Part shown: piece after piece, positions 51,201-62,669 of the stretch | How the letters are laid out: the number at the start of each line of letters is the position of its first letter | Position numbering within the stretch: the first letter of the stretch is position 1 | Assembly: GCF_026210795.1 (NCBI RefSeq) | Contig: NC_089446.1 | Span: 3,067,001-3,131,000, forward strand | From: Rhizophagus irregularis | Taxonomy: Eukaryota; Glomeromycota; Glomeromycetes; Glomerales; Glomeraceae | Direction: 5' to 3' | DNA length: 64,000 nucleotides | Notes under the pieces: model-generated | What the model saw: the letters and a program-made list of their open reading frames with translations, nothing else | The model's database searches: none | What the model was told of the DNA's origin: nothing | Program-made: the position numbers and the translations under genes

Positions 51201-51314
51201 GTGTATGTTAAGTGTATTTTAACTGTGTTAGTATGTTAAGTGTATGTTAAGTGTATGTTAAGTGTATGTTAAGTGTATGTTAAGTGTATGTTAAGTGCAT
51301 GTTAAGTGTATGTT
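51201..51314. repeat. 12-bp tandem repeat GTATGTTAAGTG
   Basis: About nine units; six or more are perfect 12-mers. Confidence 0.85.
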
Positions 51315-52154
51315 AACTATTAATATAATATGTTAATACTTAATACTTAATATTTTATCTTATTAATATAATATGTTAACTGTTAATATTTTACCAGTAA
51401 TAATTTACCTTTACATCTTTATTTAACTCGTGATAATATTCTTTATTTATTCATCCCCTTATTTATTTACTATAATATATCCCTGAAATTTTTATAATCA
51501 ATTATTTTAAATTTTGTAAATTACATCAAATCATCAATTACATCAATAACAAATTACATCAATTACATCAATTACATCATTTGCATCATTTACAATCATG
51601 AATAATGTAAAGTTATTACCTAAACGATTATTCATCAATTTTGCCACGTTGTTTTAATTGGTGCTCCTATTGTTGCATCACCATCTAAAAAAGGGGTTAG
51701 ACAATAAAAAAAAATATTAAGGGGTTTTATTGTACCTTTTGAGTTACTTAATGTGAAAAATAATATAATTAATATTAACTGTTTAAATAACCGAAAAAAA
51801 AAATATCTTGATTAATTTCATGTTTTATCATTTTTTTCTAACGTTTTAAAAAAAAAACCTATTACTTGAATGAAACTCAATTATTTATGTGTTATGCTTT
51901 GTAACACTTGAAACAAATTTTTTTTAAAAATGTTGCAGTTTTGCTTATTTTAAAATGAAATCAAATTTTTTGTTGTATATTAAAATTCCGAGATTTTTTT
52001 TATTCTAAACTACAAATGGTAATTAACAATTAATAAAGAGATCTGTTTCATTTATAATACTATAAAATTAATTTTTATATTACTATTATTTCTAGCGGAA
52101 TTACTAACCCATTTCAATTAATTATAATGAATGTAAAAATTTATTGGCTTGGAC

Positions 52155-52262
52155 TTTCCCGTATAATTCCCGTATAAATTCTCGTGTAAATTCTCGTATA
52201 ATTCTAGTATAATCCCCGTATAATTCTCGTATATTCCCCGTGTAATTTTCCTGTATAATCCG
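52155..52262. repeat. CCCGTATAATTCT short tandem repeat
   Basis: About eight units of 12-14 bp with (C/T)CGTATAATTC wording. Confidence 0.7.
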
Positions 52263-53577
52263 AAACATTTCCAAAAATTTCTTTTTATTAAAAAAAATTC
52301 AAGATATTAATCGAGTTTTTTTTTTCCTTGAAAAAAAAAAAGAAAAAAGAAAAACTTTTTTCACAAAGCCACTTTTGTAATATTTATGATTTCTCGTGTC
52401 ATCTTTTAATCATTACTTATGAAGAAGTTATTAAAAGAACTAAAAATAAACCAAAACTTTTTAATATTACAACAATCAAATACATTGTTCTTTAAAAAAA
52501 ATACTTGGGGGAAAAACGTGTAAAAATTTATAAGGAATGATAATTGTTTATATTGCTTATCGCTTAGCACATAAACTTAACCTCATATTTTTTTTTTTAC
52601 CCCGCAAAAAAAATCTCATGACAAAATGGTAATCTTGGTAAATCATCATACAATTTATATACTGTAATAACCTAATTACCACGTGTAGTACTTATGAAAA
52701 AATTGCGCGGGCTTTTTTCTTGATGATCGTTCCTTTGATTAGTTCATTTCACAAGTGATTCATATGTAAATCAAATCAATCAAAATCTATTAAACAATTT
52801 AAATCATTTTTTTTTACTAAAAAATTTTTTTTTTTTCGAAAAATAAATTTGGCGGGAAATTTTTTTTACAATTAAATAATAATAATTATTTAAAGTAAAT
52901 TTTTTTTTTTTAACAATTAATACAATTTAATTCAATTAATCACAATTATTAAGTAATTTTTAATTTGTAATTTTTCCTGCAACTCTAATATTATTATACA
53001 GGTTATTATTATAATTATTATAAAATTTCGGAAAATCCTTAAAAAAACTGCTTTTCAAAAAACGAAAAAAAGGATTTTCTTTTTATTATTAATCCAATAT
53101 AAACAATACTAATTTTAATTTACTATTTGGTTATATTTTTTTTGATTTTTTATATTTTTGTATTATTATTATTTGATTATTGTGCCTTTGTAAAGTTTAG
53201 TAAAAAAAAAAATTTTTTTTTTGGCGGGAAAACTAAAAAAATGTGGGAATATCAGATATTTGTAAAAAAAAAGTAACTAAATGTTATCATTTCATATTTT
53301 TCATATGACCAAAACGTCCAACTTGTTCAACTTGTTAATTAACTGTAATTGTAATATGACGTTTTTAGCGTCTTTCATTTTGGCCGGAATTAAGGAAATT
53401 TCTCACGTGCAAAATTTGTAAAAGTTGATAACGTGACTTCCGTGATCGAGATGGACGAGTGGCTTATGTTACATAAAAATGATTTTTTTTAAAATTTTTT
53501 TTTTTTTCCTTCTCTTCTAATTCACATACTCGAAAGGACATTTTAACTTTTGGGTTTTAAAATTATATCCATCCATC

Positions 53578-54335
53578 ATGGTAAGAAAGTTTTTATTTTA
53601 TTAGGTTATAAGGTTATAAAGGTTTTTTATTAAGGTTATAATTAGTCTAAAATTACACAATATTTTTTAATTAGTCTGCTAATAAATCCAACGCTAATAA
53701 ATCCAACAAATCTAATAAATCAAATGAAAAAGATAAAACACCAACCGTTAATGCTATGAGAGAATTAAGCATTGAAAAATTAGTTTTAAATATTTGTGTA
53801 GGAGAATCAGGTGATCGTTTGACTAGAGCTGCTAAAGTACTTGAACAACTTACAGGTCAAACTCCTGTATATTCAAAAGCTCGTTATACTGTACGTTCTT
53901 TTGGTATTAGACGTAATGAAAAAATTGCTGTACATGTTACTGTACGTGGTCCAAAAGCTGAAGAAATTTTAGAACGTGGTTTAAAAGTTAAAGAATATGA
54001 ATTAAAAAGAAGTAATTTTTCTGAAACTGGAAATTTTGGTTTTGGTATTCAAGAACATATTGATTTGGGTATAAAATATGATCCTTCTATTGGTATTTAT
54101 GGTATGGATTTTTATGTGGTATTGGGTAGACCTGGTGCTAGAGTATCTAGAAGAAGAAAATCTCAAAAGAAGATTGGTTTTAATCATCGTGTTACCAAAG
54201 ATGAAACCATTAAATGGTTTAAACAAAGGGTGAGTATTAAAGAATGTATATATATATATATAATTTTTTTTTAAACCTATATTAATTTTTTTTTTATATT
54301 TATTTTAGTTCGATGGTATTGTTCTTAATCGTTAA
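53578..54335 (+). CDS. RPL11: 60S ribosomal protein L11 (uL5)
   Basis: A component of the large subunit's central protuberance that binds 5S rRNA. Exon 1 codes only for the ATG (53578-53580), followed at once by GTAAGA. Exon 2 is 53675-54229 and exon 3 is 54309-54335, giving 194 residues and closing phases. After a Lys/Asn/Ser-rich N-terminus ([20 protein letters not shown]) the conserved core reads [20 protein letters not shown], then [60 protein letters not shown] and [14 protein letters not shown] at the end. Yeast and animal L11 are about 174-178 residues, so the extra length is the N-terminal tail. An internal ATG at 53756 starts the conserved core but is not needed. It is the clearest gene in the window. 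Confidence 0.95.
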
Positions 54336-54519
54336 AGATTATTTTGTTTCAGGAACATCTTTTTATTATTATTATTATTATTTTATTTTAATAATAAAAT
54401 AACAACCATCATTAGAGAATATCTTAAATCATTGTAATTGTTTTAAATGATAATATGTATAATATGTTGTTTAAATTTACTAGTTCAAAGAGCGCTTAAA
54501 ATCATTAGCTGTAGTTCAA

Positions 54520-55020
54520 CTCATAACATGGTTTCATGATTCAGTTGATTCGCGTAGCCAACTTATACCATACTATGATTTTCAAAACCCGATTCATGAT
54601 CACATAGTCCAATTTATAACATGAAACCCGATTCATGATTCAGTTGATTCACGTAGCCTAACTCCTTGGCTTTCAAAATCCGATTCATGATTCATTTGAT
54701 TCCACGTAGCTCAGCTTATAGCTTTCAAAACCCGATTCATGATCACGTAGTCCAATTTATATCATGGTTCCCAAAACCCGATTCATGATCACATAGTCCA
54801 ATTTATAACATGGTTTCCAAAACCTGATTCATGATTCAGATGATTCACGTAGCCAACTTATACTATATACTATGACTTTCAAAACCCGATTCATAATCAC
54901 GTAGCCCAACTTATTACATGGTTTCGTGATTCATACCATACCATGACTTCCAAAACCCAAACCCGATTCATGATTCAGTTGATTTATGTGGCCCAACTTA
55001 TACCATGACTTTCAAACCTA
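54520..55020. repeat. Degenerate 55-75-bp satellite
   Basis: About eight diverged tandem units built from GATTCATGATTCAGTTGATT, CACGTAGCCCAACTTATA and CCATGGTTTCAAAACCC wording. Units alternate between long and short forms. It lies just 3' of RPL11. Confidence 0.8.
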
Positions 55021-55268
55021 TTTTCTTACTATACATAAATTTCCAATCTCCACAGAAAAATAGATGTATAATAGTATTTTCATGTATATCGATCATTTTA
55101 TTGATATTTATACAAAGGCACCAACCACGACAATTATTTATCAATATTTTATTATGAAATAAGAAAGTAATTATTATTATTACATGTAAATTAAAAAAAA
55201 AACGTAATTATTATTATTATTACATGTAATCAAAAAAAAAAGTAATTACTATTATATGCGTAAATTAA

Positions 55269-56407
55269 TTAATGATTAATCGCTCGTAAAATCATATTAG
55301 CAACTTCCATAGGACCATCACCGGTTACAACAATATCAAATTTTTCTAAATATATTTTTAATACTTCATCGTTATCATAATTTAAAAATCCTATATTTAA
55401 ACAAACATCATGTTTAACTCCACTAGACATTTTAAGATCTCCGATAGAATCTCCAAGTAAAATAACATTTTTTCTATCCTCAATTGTTTTATGATAATAT
55501 GATTCTTTAATTGCAACTTCAGATTTGTTAAAAATGTGAATCAATGGTTCTGCAAATTCATCACATATTCCTGTCTCCGGATTAAAGATCATTTTATTGG
55601 ATACAACATGCATGTTGCTATGATAAAGTTTTTCTGCGATTAAAATTTCTTCAATCACATCTTTATGAATTAAAAATTTTTTATTAGTTTTTTTTTTTCA
55701 TAAAAAAAAAATAAAAACATAACAACAATAATAAATAATAATTACTCTTAACTCCGGCAGAAAACACCAGAAATGGTATTTTTTTCTCATTACATGTTTC
55801 GATCAATTCTCTTAAACCTTCCCTTATATCCACAGGAGTTTCAGCTACCATAGCAGCTACATCATCTTTATTGATTTTTTGATCAATTAATAGCTGATGA
55901 GCTTGAGTCCACCATTCAATCATATATGGCCATTTTTGTTCTTCTGTTAATTGATTATTAACTTCAATCGGATAATATTTATCAACTAATTCCTTTGTTT
56001 TTTTTTTAAACTAATAACAATATTTTTGATTTAATATATTAAAATATATATATAAAATAATTTTCAAAGAGAAATTTATTTTTATTTTACACACTTCATC
56101 GGTTAATCGTGAACTTGATGATAATATGAGATGAGAACCGGGACTACGTTCTTTTTTTCCTTATTTCTATAATATTTTGTTACAGTTCCATCGAAATCTT
56201 TTTTTTTTTTTTAAAAAAAGTAATTATCTAATTAACAAGTAAAATATAAATTTATTTTAATAAAAAAGTAATTTACCAGTAATTACATGTAAAATCGGCG
56301 AAACCAGCTTTTAGTATTGCATCTATTTTTTTCGCAGTAACTTCGGTATTATGAACTTTTGCGATTTTTTGAATAGAAGCCAAAAGTTTGTTTGTATTTG
56401 AAGACAT
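55269..56407 (-). CDS. Pyrimidine 5'-nucleotidase (UMPH-1 family) with two apparent frameshifts
   Basis: A HAD-type cytosolic enzyme that removes phosphate from pyrimidine nucleoside monophosphates. Four exons: 56407-56277, 56197-56095, 56010-55746, 55660-55269; 891 nt, TAA at 55271-55269. Visible are HAD motif I (DFDGTVTKYY), YYPIEVNNQLTEEQKWPYMI, motif II (PFLVFSAGV), NMHVVSNKMIF, LIHIFNKSEVAIK and motif III/IV (NVILLGDSIGDLKMSSGV), ending DGPMEVANMILRAI. Total length is normal for the family (about 297). Motif I is in frame with exon 1 only if one base is dropped near 56283, and with the following KERSPGSHLILSSSSRLTDE only if one base is added in the A7 run at 56152-56158. Either the gene is damaged or these are sequence errors. 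An earlier donor at the end of exon 1 would restore frame but put Tyr in place of the nucleophile Asp. Confidence 0.8.
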
Positions 56408-56854
56408 TTTTTCTTAGTTTGGTTTTTAATAAAGTATTTAGTATTTTTTTAATGTATTTTAACGTATTTATTATTTAGCGTTAATTCAACGCATTCATGT
56501 TCATGACGCGTAATGACAAAAAATTAATCATTTTAACACAATTTAGTTGATTTACAAGTTGCAGGATAATGTTTCACACGTAATAGATTGATGTGATTAT
56601 AATGAAAATGAATTAACCAGAATCTTTTAAATGTTTCCCCACAAAAGAGTTACAGTTAAACAATATTATTAATGCGTTTATCATATTTGTACTTTCAATA
56701 CATCATTTACAATTAGTTAAAAAGCACTATCAAAGTTTGTATCAGTCATTTTATTCATTATCAACTACTTTTATTTATTTACAGTATTTTATAGATACAC
56801 AATATTATTTAGTGTACGTTTAATAATAGATTTGAGCTAGAGAATTTTATTTCT

Positions 56855-57240
56855 CATTGTCCGTTATCATGCCATCTTTTTTTTGGATCATCATCGGCAA
56901 TCAAGTCCTCCTTCGGTCGATATCTCATGATATTATAAATTATAATTCTCATTGAGAAATGAGGAGTCATCCGTTATTATGTCATCCCTTTTTTGGACAA
57001 TCAAACAATCAAAATATCGTGCTTTTTTTTAAAACATTCTCTTTCCTATTTTTCGATAAATCAATTCCGAGATCTCTTACGGACATTATATATTTTAAAT
57101 TCCCATTGGTAAAGTTAATCCGTTATATTAACCTCCTTTTTTAGATCATTATACTGAAAATCATAAATCATCGACAATCAAGACATTTGTACTCTTTTAA
57201 GTCCCCTTCTTATTTTTCTGCGAATCAACTCCGAGATTTC
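56855..57240. repeat. Degenerate 110-150-bp tandem repeat
   Basis: Three units keyed on CCGTTATCATGCCATC (56861), CCGTTATTATGTCATC (56971) and CCGTTATATTAACCTC (57120), each followed by TTTTTTGGA(T/C) and CAATCAA-type wording. Confidence 0.55.
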
Positions 57241-57449
57241 TCACATATATTTACGATTCTTATAAGGAGGAAGTTTAGAATGCTGATAGACCAATATCAC
57301 ATTTATTTTGATGATCCCCCGTTCTCCAAAGCAAAACGTTGATTCAAAAACATTTTGAATCGTATTTCCATTCCTGAGTCAACATCAAAACTTTCTTGGT
57401 TCAATCATTCGACATATAGTAAGCAAAGATCGAGAAAAGATGATACTCA

Positions 57450-58020
57450 TCTTGGCTTAATACTGATTTCGGATTAGTTTCACGAAGGGTCATTTATTTA
57501 TTTATATTCCAAATGTTGTCATATGATGGAAATACCGGCAATTTCAGAGAGAAATTAATAGCAATATTTTATGAAAGATTGGGGTTAATACTGAATTCGG
57601 ATTAGTTTACGAGGGGTCATTTATTTATATTCCGAGTGTTGTCATATGATGAAATACTGGCAATTTCAGAGAGAAATTAATAGCAATATTTTATGAAAGC
57701 TTGGGTTAATACTGAATTCGGATTAGTTTTACGAAGAGTCATTTATTTATATTCCGAATGTTGTTCTGGGAGGATTTCTTTTGCAATTAACGCTAGTGTT
57801 ATGCAATTTACCACAAGTTAATTGTTCATAATTATCTTTGACAATATTTTATGAAAGCTTGGGTTAATACTGATTCGGATTAATTTTACGAAGGGGTCAT
57901 TTATTTATACTCCGAATATTGTTATATGATGAAATTCCGGAAATGGCAATTTCGGAGAGAAAGGGATAAAATTTCTTTTACAATCAATTGTTCATAATTA
58001 TCTTTGACAATATTTTATGA
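57450..58020. repeat. 120-160-bp tandem repeat, four units
   Basis: Units start at about 57457, 57585, 57706 and 57864 with TTAATACTGAATTCGGATTA. They contain GGTCATTTATTTATATTCC, GTTGTCATATGATGAAAT and GAGAGAAATTAATAGCAA, and end CAATATTTTATGAAAG. The third unit carries an insert of about 60 bases. Confidence 0.85.
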
Positions 58021-58547
58021 ACAACGGATCGATTCCGATAATTCCAACATTTCAAACTTAATGTAACTTACCGTATGTATAGTACTGTAAGACTAGCGGA
58101 TAAATGAAATACTTGATCAGTCCAATAATCCGATAGAGTTGTTTAAGCATATCATTAGGTAAAGCATCAGTGTATTATAGCAGAAGTTTGTTTATGGTTC
58201 TGACAACTTACTGTATCTCTATCTATTTGTATAATCAACAGGAGCCTTGAGCTGCTGCTAGTGCGATATAAGTTTTCCTATAAATCGACTCGACGGCTTA
58301 GTTAACTTTTTACTCTTATTAACATTTAGGCTCGTCAACATTGTGTCAAAGTGCTGGGACTACATTATGCGTGACATCTTTAACAAATAAGATAATAAAT
58401 TATCCTTCTTTGATTTAATGATATTACATTGTTACTTTTTAGTGACGTATTTTATACATCTGTGAATGCATTTATTAACGATCAGGATGTTTATGACTAT
58501 TATTTATATTAGTAATAAAATTTCCTTATTAAAAAAAAATATTGTTA

Positions 58548-59060
58548 GCAAATTAAAGTTGAATAATTTTATTGTAAAGATTTTTATCCTAACAGTTAAC
58601 ACTTTAAATTTACTATTATAACCTTTAGACGAAAACCCACTTTTATCATGAGAGATAACAAATTGCATGACGGATTTCTCTTGCATTGGAAGCTACTAAT
58701 CTATACATATGTTTGTTTGCATTACTCACCTAAAAGTGTTCTATGTTCAAATAATAAACATTGTTCTTTAAAAACGCTTTGCACGCATGGTGGTATATAC
58801 TATCCATGTGGATCTAATCAATCCAAAATGCCTCAAATGTAAATTGTCGTATAGAAGGAGGGTTTGACACACAAGGTCAAATATGTGTAGTGATAATTGA
58901 TAAATGCTTTAGACATAGATTTGGTCGATGCCTATATGGTGCGGAAGATGCAGCAAAAGCGACACAATGAAAGTACCTCTAAGAGAACTTAATGAAAGAC
59001 CATTATGGAAAAGTCGAACTAGTGGAGAAAATATTAGGGTTCCATCTATGGATGACAGAT
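58548..59060 (+). pseudogene. Decayed paralogue of the secreted Cys-rich protein at 60705
   Basis: The signal-peptide region (58548-58610) matches the neighbour base by base in part: TTGAATAATTTTATTGTAAA against ATGAATCATTTTATCGTAAA, so the start codon has become TTG. The middle (about 58745-58850) keeps CSNNKHCSLKTLCTHGG against CPNNKCCPLNSFCARGG, and the end keeps PLWKSRTSGENIR-like wording against PIWKGLKPYRGKLK. Several stops and shifts lie between. It is the upstream member of a tandem pair about 2.1 kb apart. Confidence 0.7.
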
Positions 59061-60704
59061 AATACAATTATTATTAATCCCGTAAATATTGTATCAAAAA
59101 TTAGATATCTGGTTAACTGATATTTGAGTATCTAGCAATTGTCCACTATTATATAAATGAATTGTGTATTATTGTATAATGCAATATGAGAGTTATTAGT
59201 AAAGTCACTGGGATGTTGTGGCGCAGTGCAATTCGAAATCTTCATTCCGAGAGATATCCAAATTACAAGTATAAACTAACTAAAACTACTGTATATCCAA
59301 CTTTATAACAACCTTATCCCATACCTCAACATCAGATTCTACCGCATTTAACTAATTAAACAGACAAGGATATATATATATCATTCAGGTTTGATGGATC
59401 CTGTTAGTGATGATATATGATTAAATCACCTGTAAAAGGAATAAATATAATAATGATAAGAAGAAAAGAAATATGTTTTAAAATATGAAATTATAATTTA
59501 AAACTTCTGTTTAGTTAAAAAAGGGATGATTTTCTCTGTGTACAATGTACTAGCTTATATATTTATTGTATTTTATATAATTATTATTTTCTTGCCTGAT
59601 TTATAAAAAAGAATTTGTAAAAAGTCATAAATACTTTGTATTACTTTATAAATTGTTCGTAATATATATTATGTTCAATATAATTTAATTAAAATTGATT
59701 CATTGTTTTAAGACTTTGAACAGTGTTCATCATTCACCACGAATTGATCAGATTCGATTCGATTCGATTCGATTCGATTTGGATTGTCTCGATTCGATTA
59801 GATTCGGATTCGATTCGATTCCCTCGTTTTAAAAGTTATCATTTTGTATATTGAAATCGAACTATGTAATTTACGTGGTGAGTGGGATCAAGTAGTAGCC
59901 ATCTGTACCGTTAGAATATAACTTCTATTATTGCATACTTTTTTAACCATAATTTTCAGAACAGACGACATGTTAAATTTTTAGTATTTATTTTTTGTTT
60001 CTTTTTTATACAACTAGAAAAAAAAATATAAATAATTAAAAAGATTTTCCAATATTAATAAATTATTTACAATAATTGATTTGCTATTTTTCAATTAGGT
60101 TCAAAATATATGGCAGCTAAAGATACTAATTAATGAAGATAATGAAAAGAACCTAATAGTGTTACGTTAAGAAATGAACCGAAATTTGATAATTAAATTT
60201 AAGGAAAAGAACAGAGTTTTTTTAAATATAATGTTGTGTGAAGAAAGAGCAAGGCGAGAAACGATGTTAAATGGAGTTTATAATATTTTTTAAATGTAAT
60301 GTTGAATTTTTTAATACCGAGAAAAGTACGTGTGATACAAATCTGGCGGGCTGAAAAATTTAAATGTCTACACAATTTACACGCATATGGTTTCATGTCA
60401 TAGCCAAGAAAAATAAATTTTGTTTTTCGAGTGATGTTACATAGTGTTACATTATTAAAAGCGATTTCAAATTCCGTCTTTACTTTTTTGGACGCAATTT
60501 TAATAATCTATTTGTTTATTTGATCGGTTCAAAGATTTTTACTTTTGCGAATGTAGTTTTTAAAACTGTTCAACAAATCCTTGTTTTACTTTTATGTAAT
60601 AGTGTTGTTTAATGACCTTTTGCAATTTTAATAAATACACGTTGTTCTAATTCTCAAAGTTGTATAATTTTCTAAAATTTTCTTTTAAACAACTGAAATT
60701 AAAG
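59061..60704. other. Intergenic between the two Cys-rich copies
   Basis: AT-rich; no gene seen apart from the GATTC repeat. The last 100 bases should hold the promoter and leader of the 60705 gene, but no clear TATA can be chosen among the A/T runs. Confidence 0.4.
59751..59820. repeat. GATTC pentamer microsatellite
   Basis: About twelve GATTC units, some broken by GATTT, GATTA or GGATT variants. Confidence 0.9.
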
Positions 60705-61229
60705 ATGAATCATTTTATCGTAAAGATTCTTACCTTAATACTTATTTTTACTACCTTAACCTTCAGCATAGAATGGGAAGGCAATCAATTGCTTGATAGA
60801 ATTTCTTTTAAAATAGAAGCTATTTGTCCATATGGGAGTGGTCAATGCCCAAATAACAAATGTTGCCCTTTAAATTCATTTTGTGCACGTGGTGGTTGCT
60901 GTCCACATGGAACTGGTCAATGTCCAAATGGTTCATGCGCTCCTCCAAATTTTAATTGTTGTAAAGGTAAAGGAGCAGGTCAAGTATGTGTACCTGGTGG
61001 ATGATGTCCAAATGGATTTGGTCGACACATAGATGGTAGTAAAAAATATTGTCCTTTAGCTCCTTCTACAGAAGATACAACGATAATACCTCCACAGGGA
61101 CCTGGTGAAAGTCCAATATGGAAAGGCTTAAAACCTTATCGTGGTAAATTAAAACTAGTGGAAATGGAAAAAATAAAAAATATTATGAATGGGATTTTAC
61201 TCATAATTATCATATTATTAGGGGGTTAG
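60705..61229 (+). pseudogene. Secreted Cys-rich protein with one internal stop
   Basis: Function unknown; a candidate secreted or wall-anchored protein. ATG 60705 is chosen over the one at 60660 because it starts a good signal peptide (MNHFIVKILTLILIFTTLTF). The mature part has repeated Cys-rich units: ICPYGSGQCPNNKCCPLNSF, CARGGCCPHGTGQCPNGSCA, and a third starting CPNGFGRH. The C-terminus ends in a hydrophobic run (GILLIIIILLGG), which suggests a GPI signal or membrane tail. TGA at 61002-61004 (VPGG-stop-CPNG) interrupts an otherwise open frame of 174 codons up to TAG 61227-61229; a TGG or TGC there is likely in intact relatives. The CPxGxGQCPN pattern resembles granulin-like or similar disulfide-rich folds, but I would not assign one. 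Confidence 0.75.
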
Positions 61230-61746
61230 AAAGGGTATATTTATGCATTTATTGTATTTTTTAGTTCAGATTTTAATTAAATAGAAATCATCCTATATGC
61301 TTTGTGTAATTTACAATAGTGTTTAATTCCAATTACTTATTTAGATGTTAATTTGATTATTTAATAAATCCAGTATATTATCTACTATACCATTTTATAT
61401 TGGGCAATGTCACCCAAGAAACACATTATTTTGAAATCGATTTGATCAACTTATCACATGATAATAGGTCAAGAACACCAAGTAATTAAGAATTTAAGAA
61501 AAATGAACCTTTTTATAAAAATGAAATTAACAAAAGATGATTAAAAAAAAAATTCAACAATTAAGATTCAATAATGAAAGTAATATTTCATAAATAGTGT
61601 ATATAAACTAAATAAATAATTATTGAGATTCCTAAATTACCTATTCTCAACTGTGCCTTAGTTTTATCACCTGACATCATAGTTTTAGAGGCATGGATTG
61701 ATCCATTTAACTTTTTTTTCCTCCAAAAACTTTTTAAAAGTTTATA
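61230..61746. other. Intergenic, SLX9 promoter side
   Basis: No gene seen. A compact AT-rich spacer between the Cys-rich gene and SLX9, ending in a T-rich pyrimidine tract before the ATG. Confidence 0.4.
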
Positions 61747-62669
61747 ATGGTAAACTTTAATTTTTTAAATGAGCTTTATCATTGAGCATAATTAATGTGC
61801 TCTTTTTTTTTATTATATATTAGCCAAAAGTACGAAAAACTCGCAAATCACTTCATTACAATGTTCCCAACAGAAAATTTGCAGTATCAGCCGATAAAGT
61901 AGAAAAAGTTGTAATTGGATCGGCTCTTAATGAGGAAGAGGTGAGTTAGCATATTTGTCGGTTTAATACATTTAATACAGTTCTTTTTTTTTGTCTGATA
62001 GTTTTTTTTTTGTAAGCCAAATGCGGAAGAAAAATTACTTCCAAAAATATCTAATACCAAAAAAGAAAAAGCAAGAGAGCGACATGAAAAATGGATAAAA
62101 AGTAAGGTTAATAAATTTACAACCATATTATTTATGAGTATATATTAATTGGTAATTTTTATTGATTTTATGAAAAGAATTTGAGCCTACTAAAACATCT
62201 ACACAAAGATCAAAGAAAAACAAAAAGAAAAAGAAAAAATCACGGCAAATGGATGTTTGTGAAGAGGAAACTACTTTAAATATTTCTGATTTAAAAGAAT
62301 ATCTCCCAGATATTAATAAAGTTGAATCAACTAATCAAAAAGGACAAGACAAAAAAACAAAAAAGAAGTCACAAAATTCAAATTTAGTATTAAATTTAAA
62401 ATCTGTAAAATCAAAATCTGCACGAAAAATTGTTGCGTAAGTGTATATTTCTTATAAAATCAATTCATTTAAAATTGATATATAATTGACGAAATCTCTT
62501 ATATTATTTTAGGATGAGTGAAATTCAAAGATTTCATAAAGTATTAAACCATTCTGCTTTTAAGGCTGACCCATTATCAACCATTAAATTGCATGTTGAA
62601 AATACAATTGAAAAGAAACAGATCATTGATGATAAATCATCCGCTATGAATATAGATTCAACTTCCTGA
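61747..62669 (+). CDS. SLX9: Ribosome biogenesis protein SLX9 (FAM207A family)
   Basis: SLX9 acts in 40S pre-ribosome maturation and export, in the nucleolus and nucleus. Five exons: 61747-61749 (ATG only), 61824-61940, 62017-62101, 62178-62436, 62513-62669; 621 nt, 206 residues, phases close. It opens MPKVRKTRKSLHYNVPNRKF. The middle has the family's KEKARERHEKWIKKFEPTKT helix, then a Lys-run (KKNKKKKKKSRQ), probably for nuclear import. The C-terminal helix block reads MSEIQRFHKVLNHSAFKADP and then LSTIKLHVENTI, the most conserved part of SLX9. All four introns are 76-77 nt with GT/AG ends. Length and domain order suit the fungal family. Confidence 0.85.

Larger units (their letters stand above)
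39897..53577. other. 13.7-kb region without a recognisable gene
   Basis: Extremely AT-rich, with long A, T and TA tracts. The left 700 bases are probably the kinase gene's 5' leader and promoter, with the GC-richer piece near 40480-40580. A short plus-strand stretch at 45778-45882 starts MNISVFVLPNINYKGREEF and ends at a GTAAGC, but no second exon is evident. More complex, less A/T-simple islands occur at about 41130-41390, 42230-42320, 47930-48000, 48150-48260 and 50650-50780. No tRNA or snRNA could be made out in them. Confidence 0.45.

Noticed and set aside
40000..53500. tRNA, 5S or snRNA genes in the gene-free region
   Set aside because: No box A/B pair, cloverleaf or known snRNA core could be made out by eye.
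53756..54274. RPL11 starting at the internal ATG 53756
   Set aside because: The frame stays open upstream to an AG acceptor at 53674 and an ATG/GT exon at 53578; the 3' end of that frame also runs into the last intron.
60660..61004. Start of the Cys-rich protein at 60660
   Set aside because: The ATG at 60705 gives a proper signal peptide and aligns with the start of the decayed paralogue.
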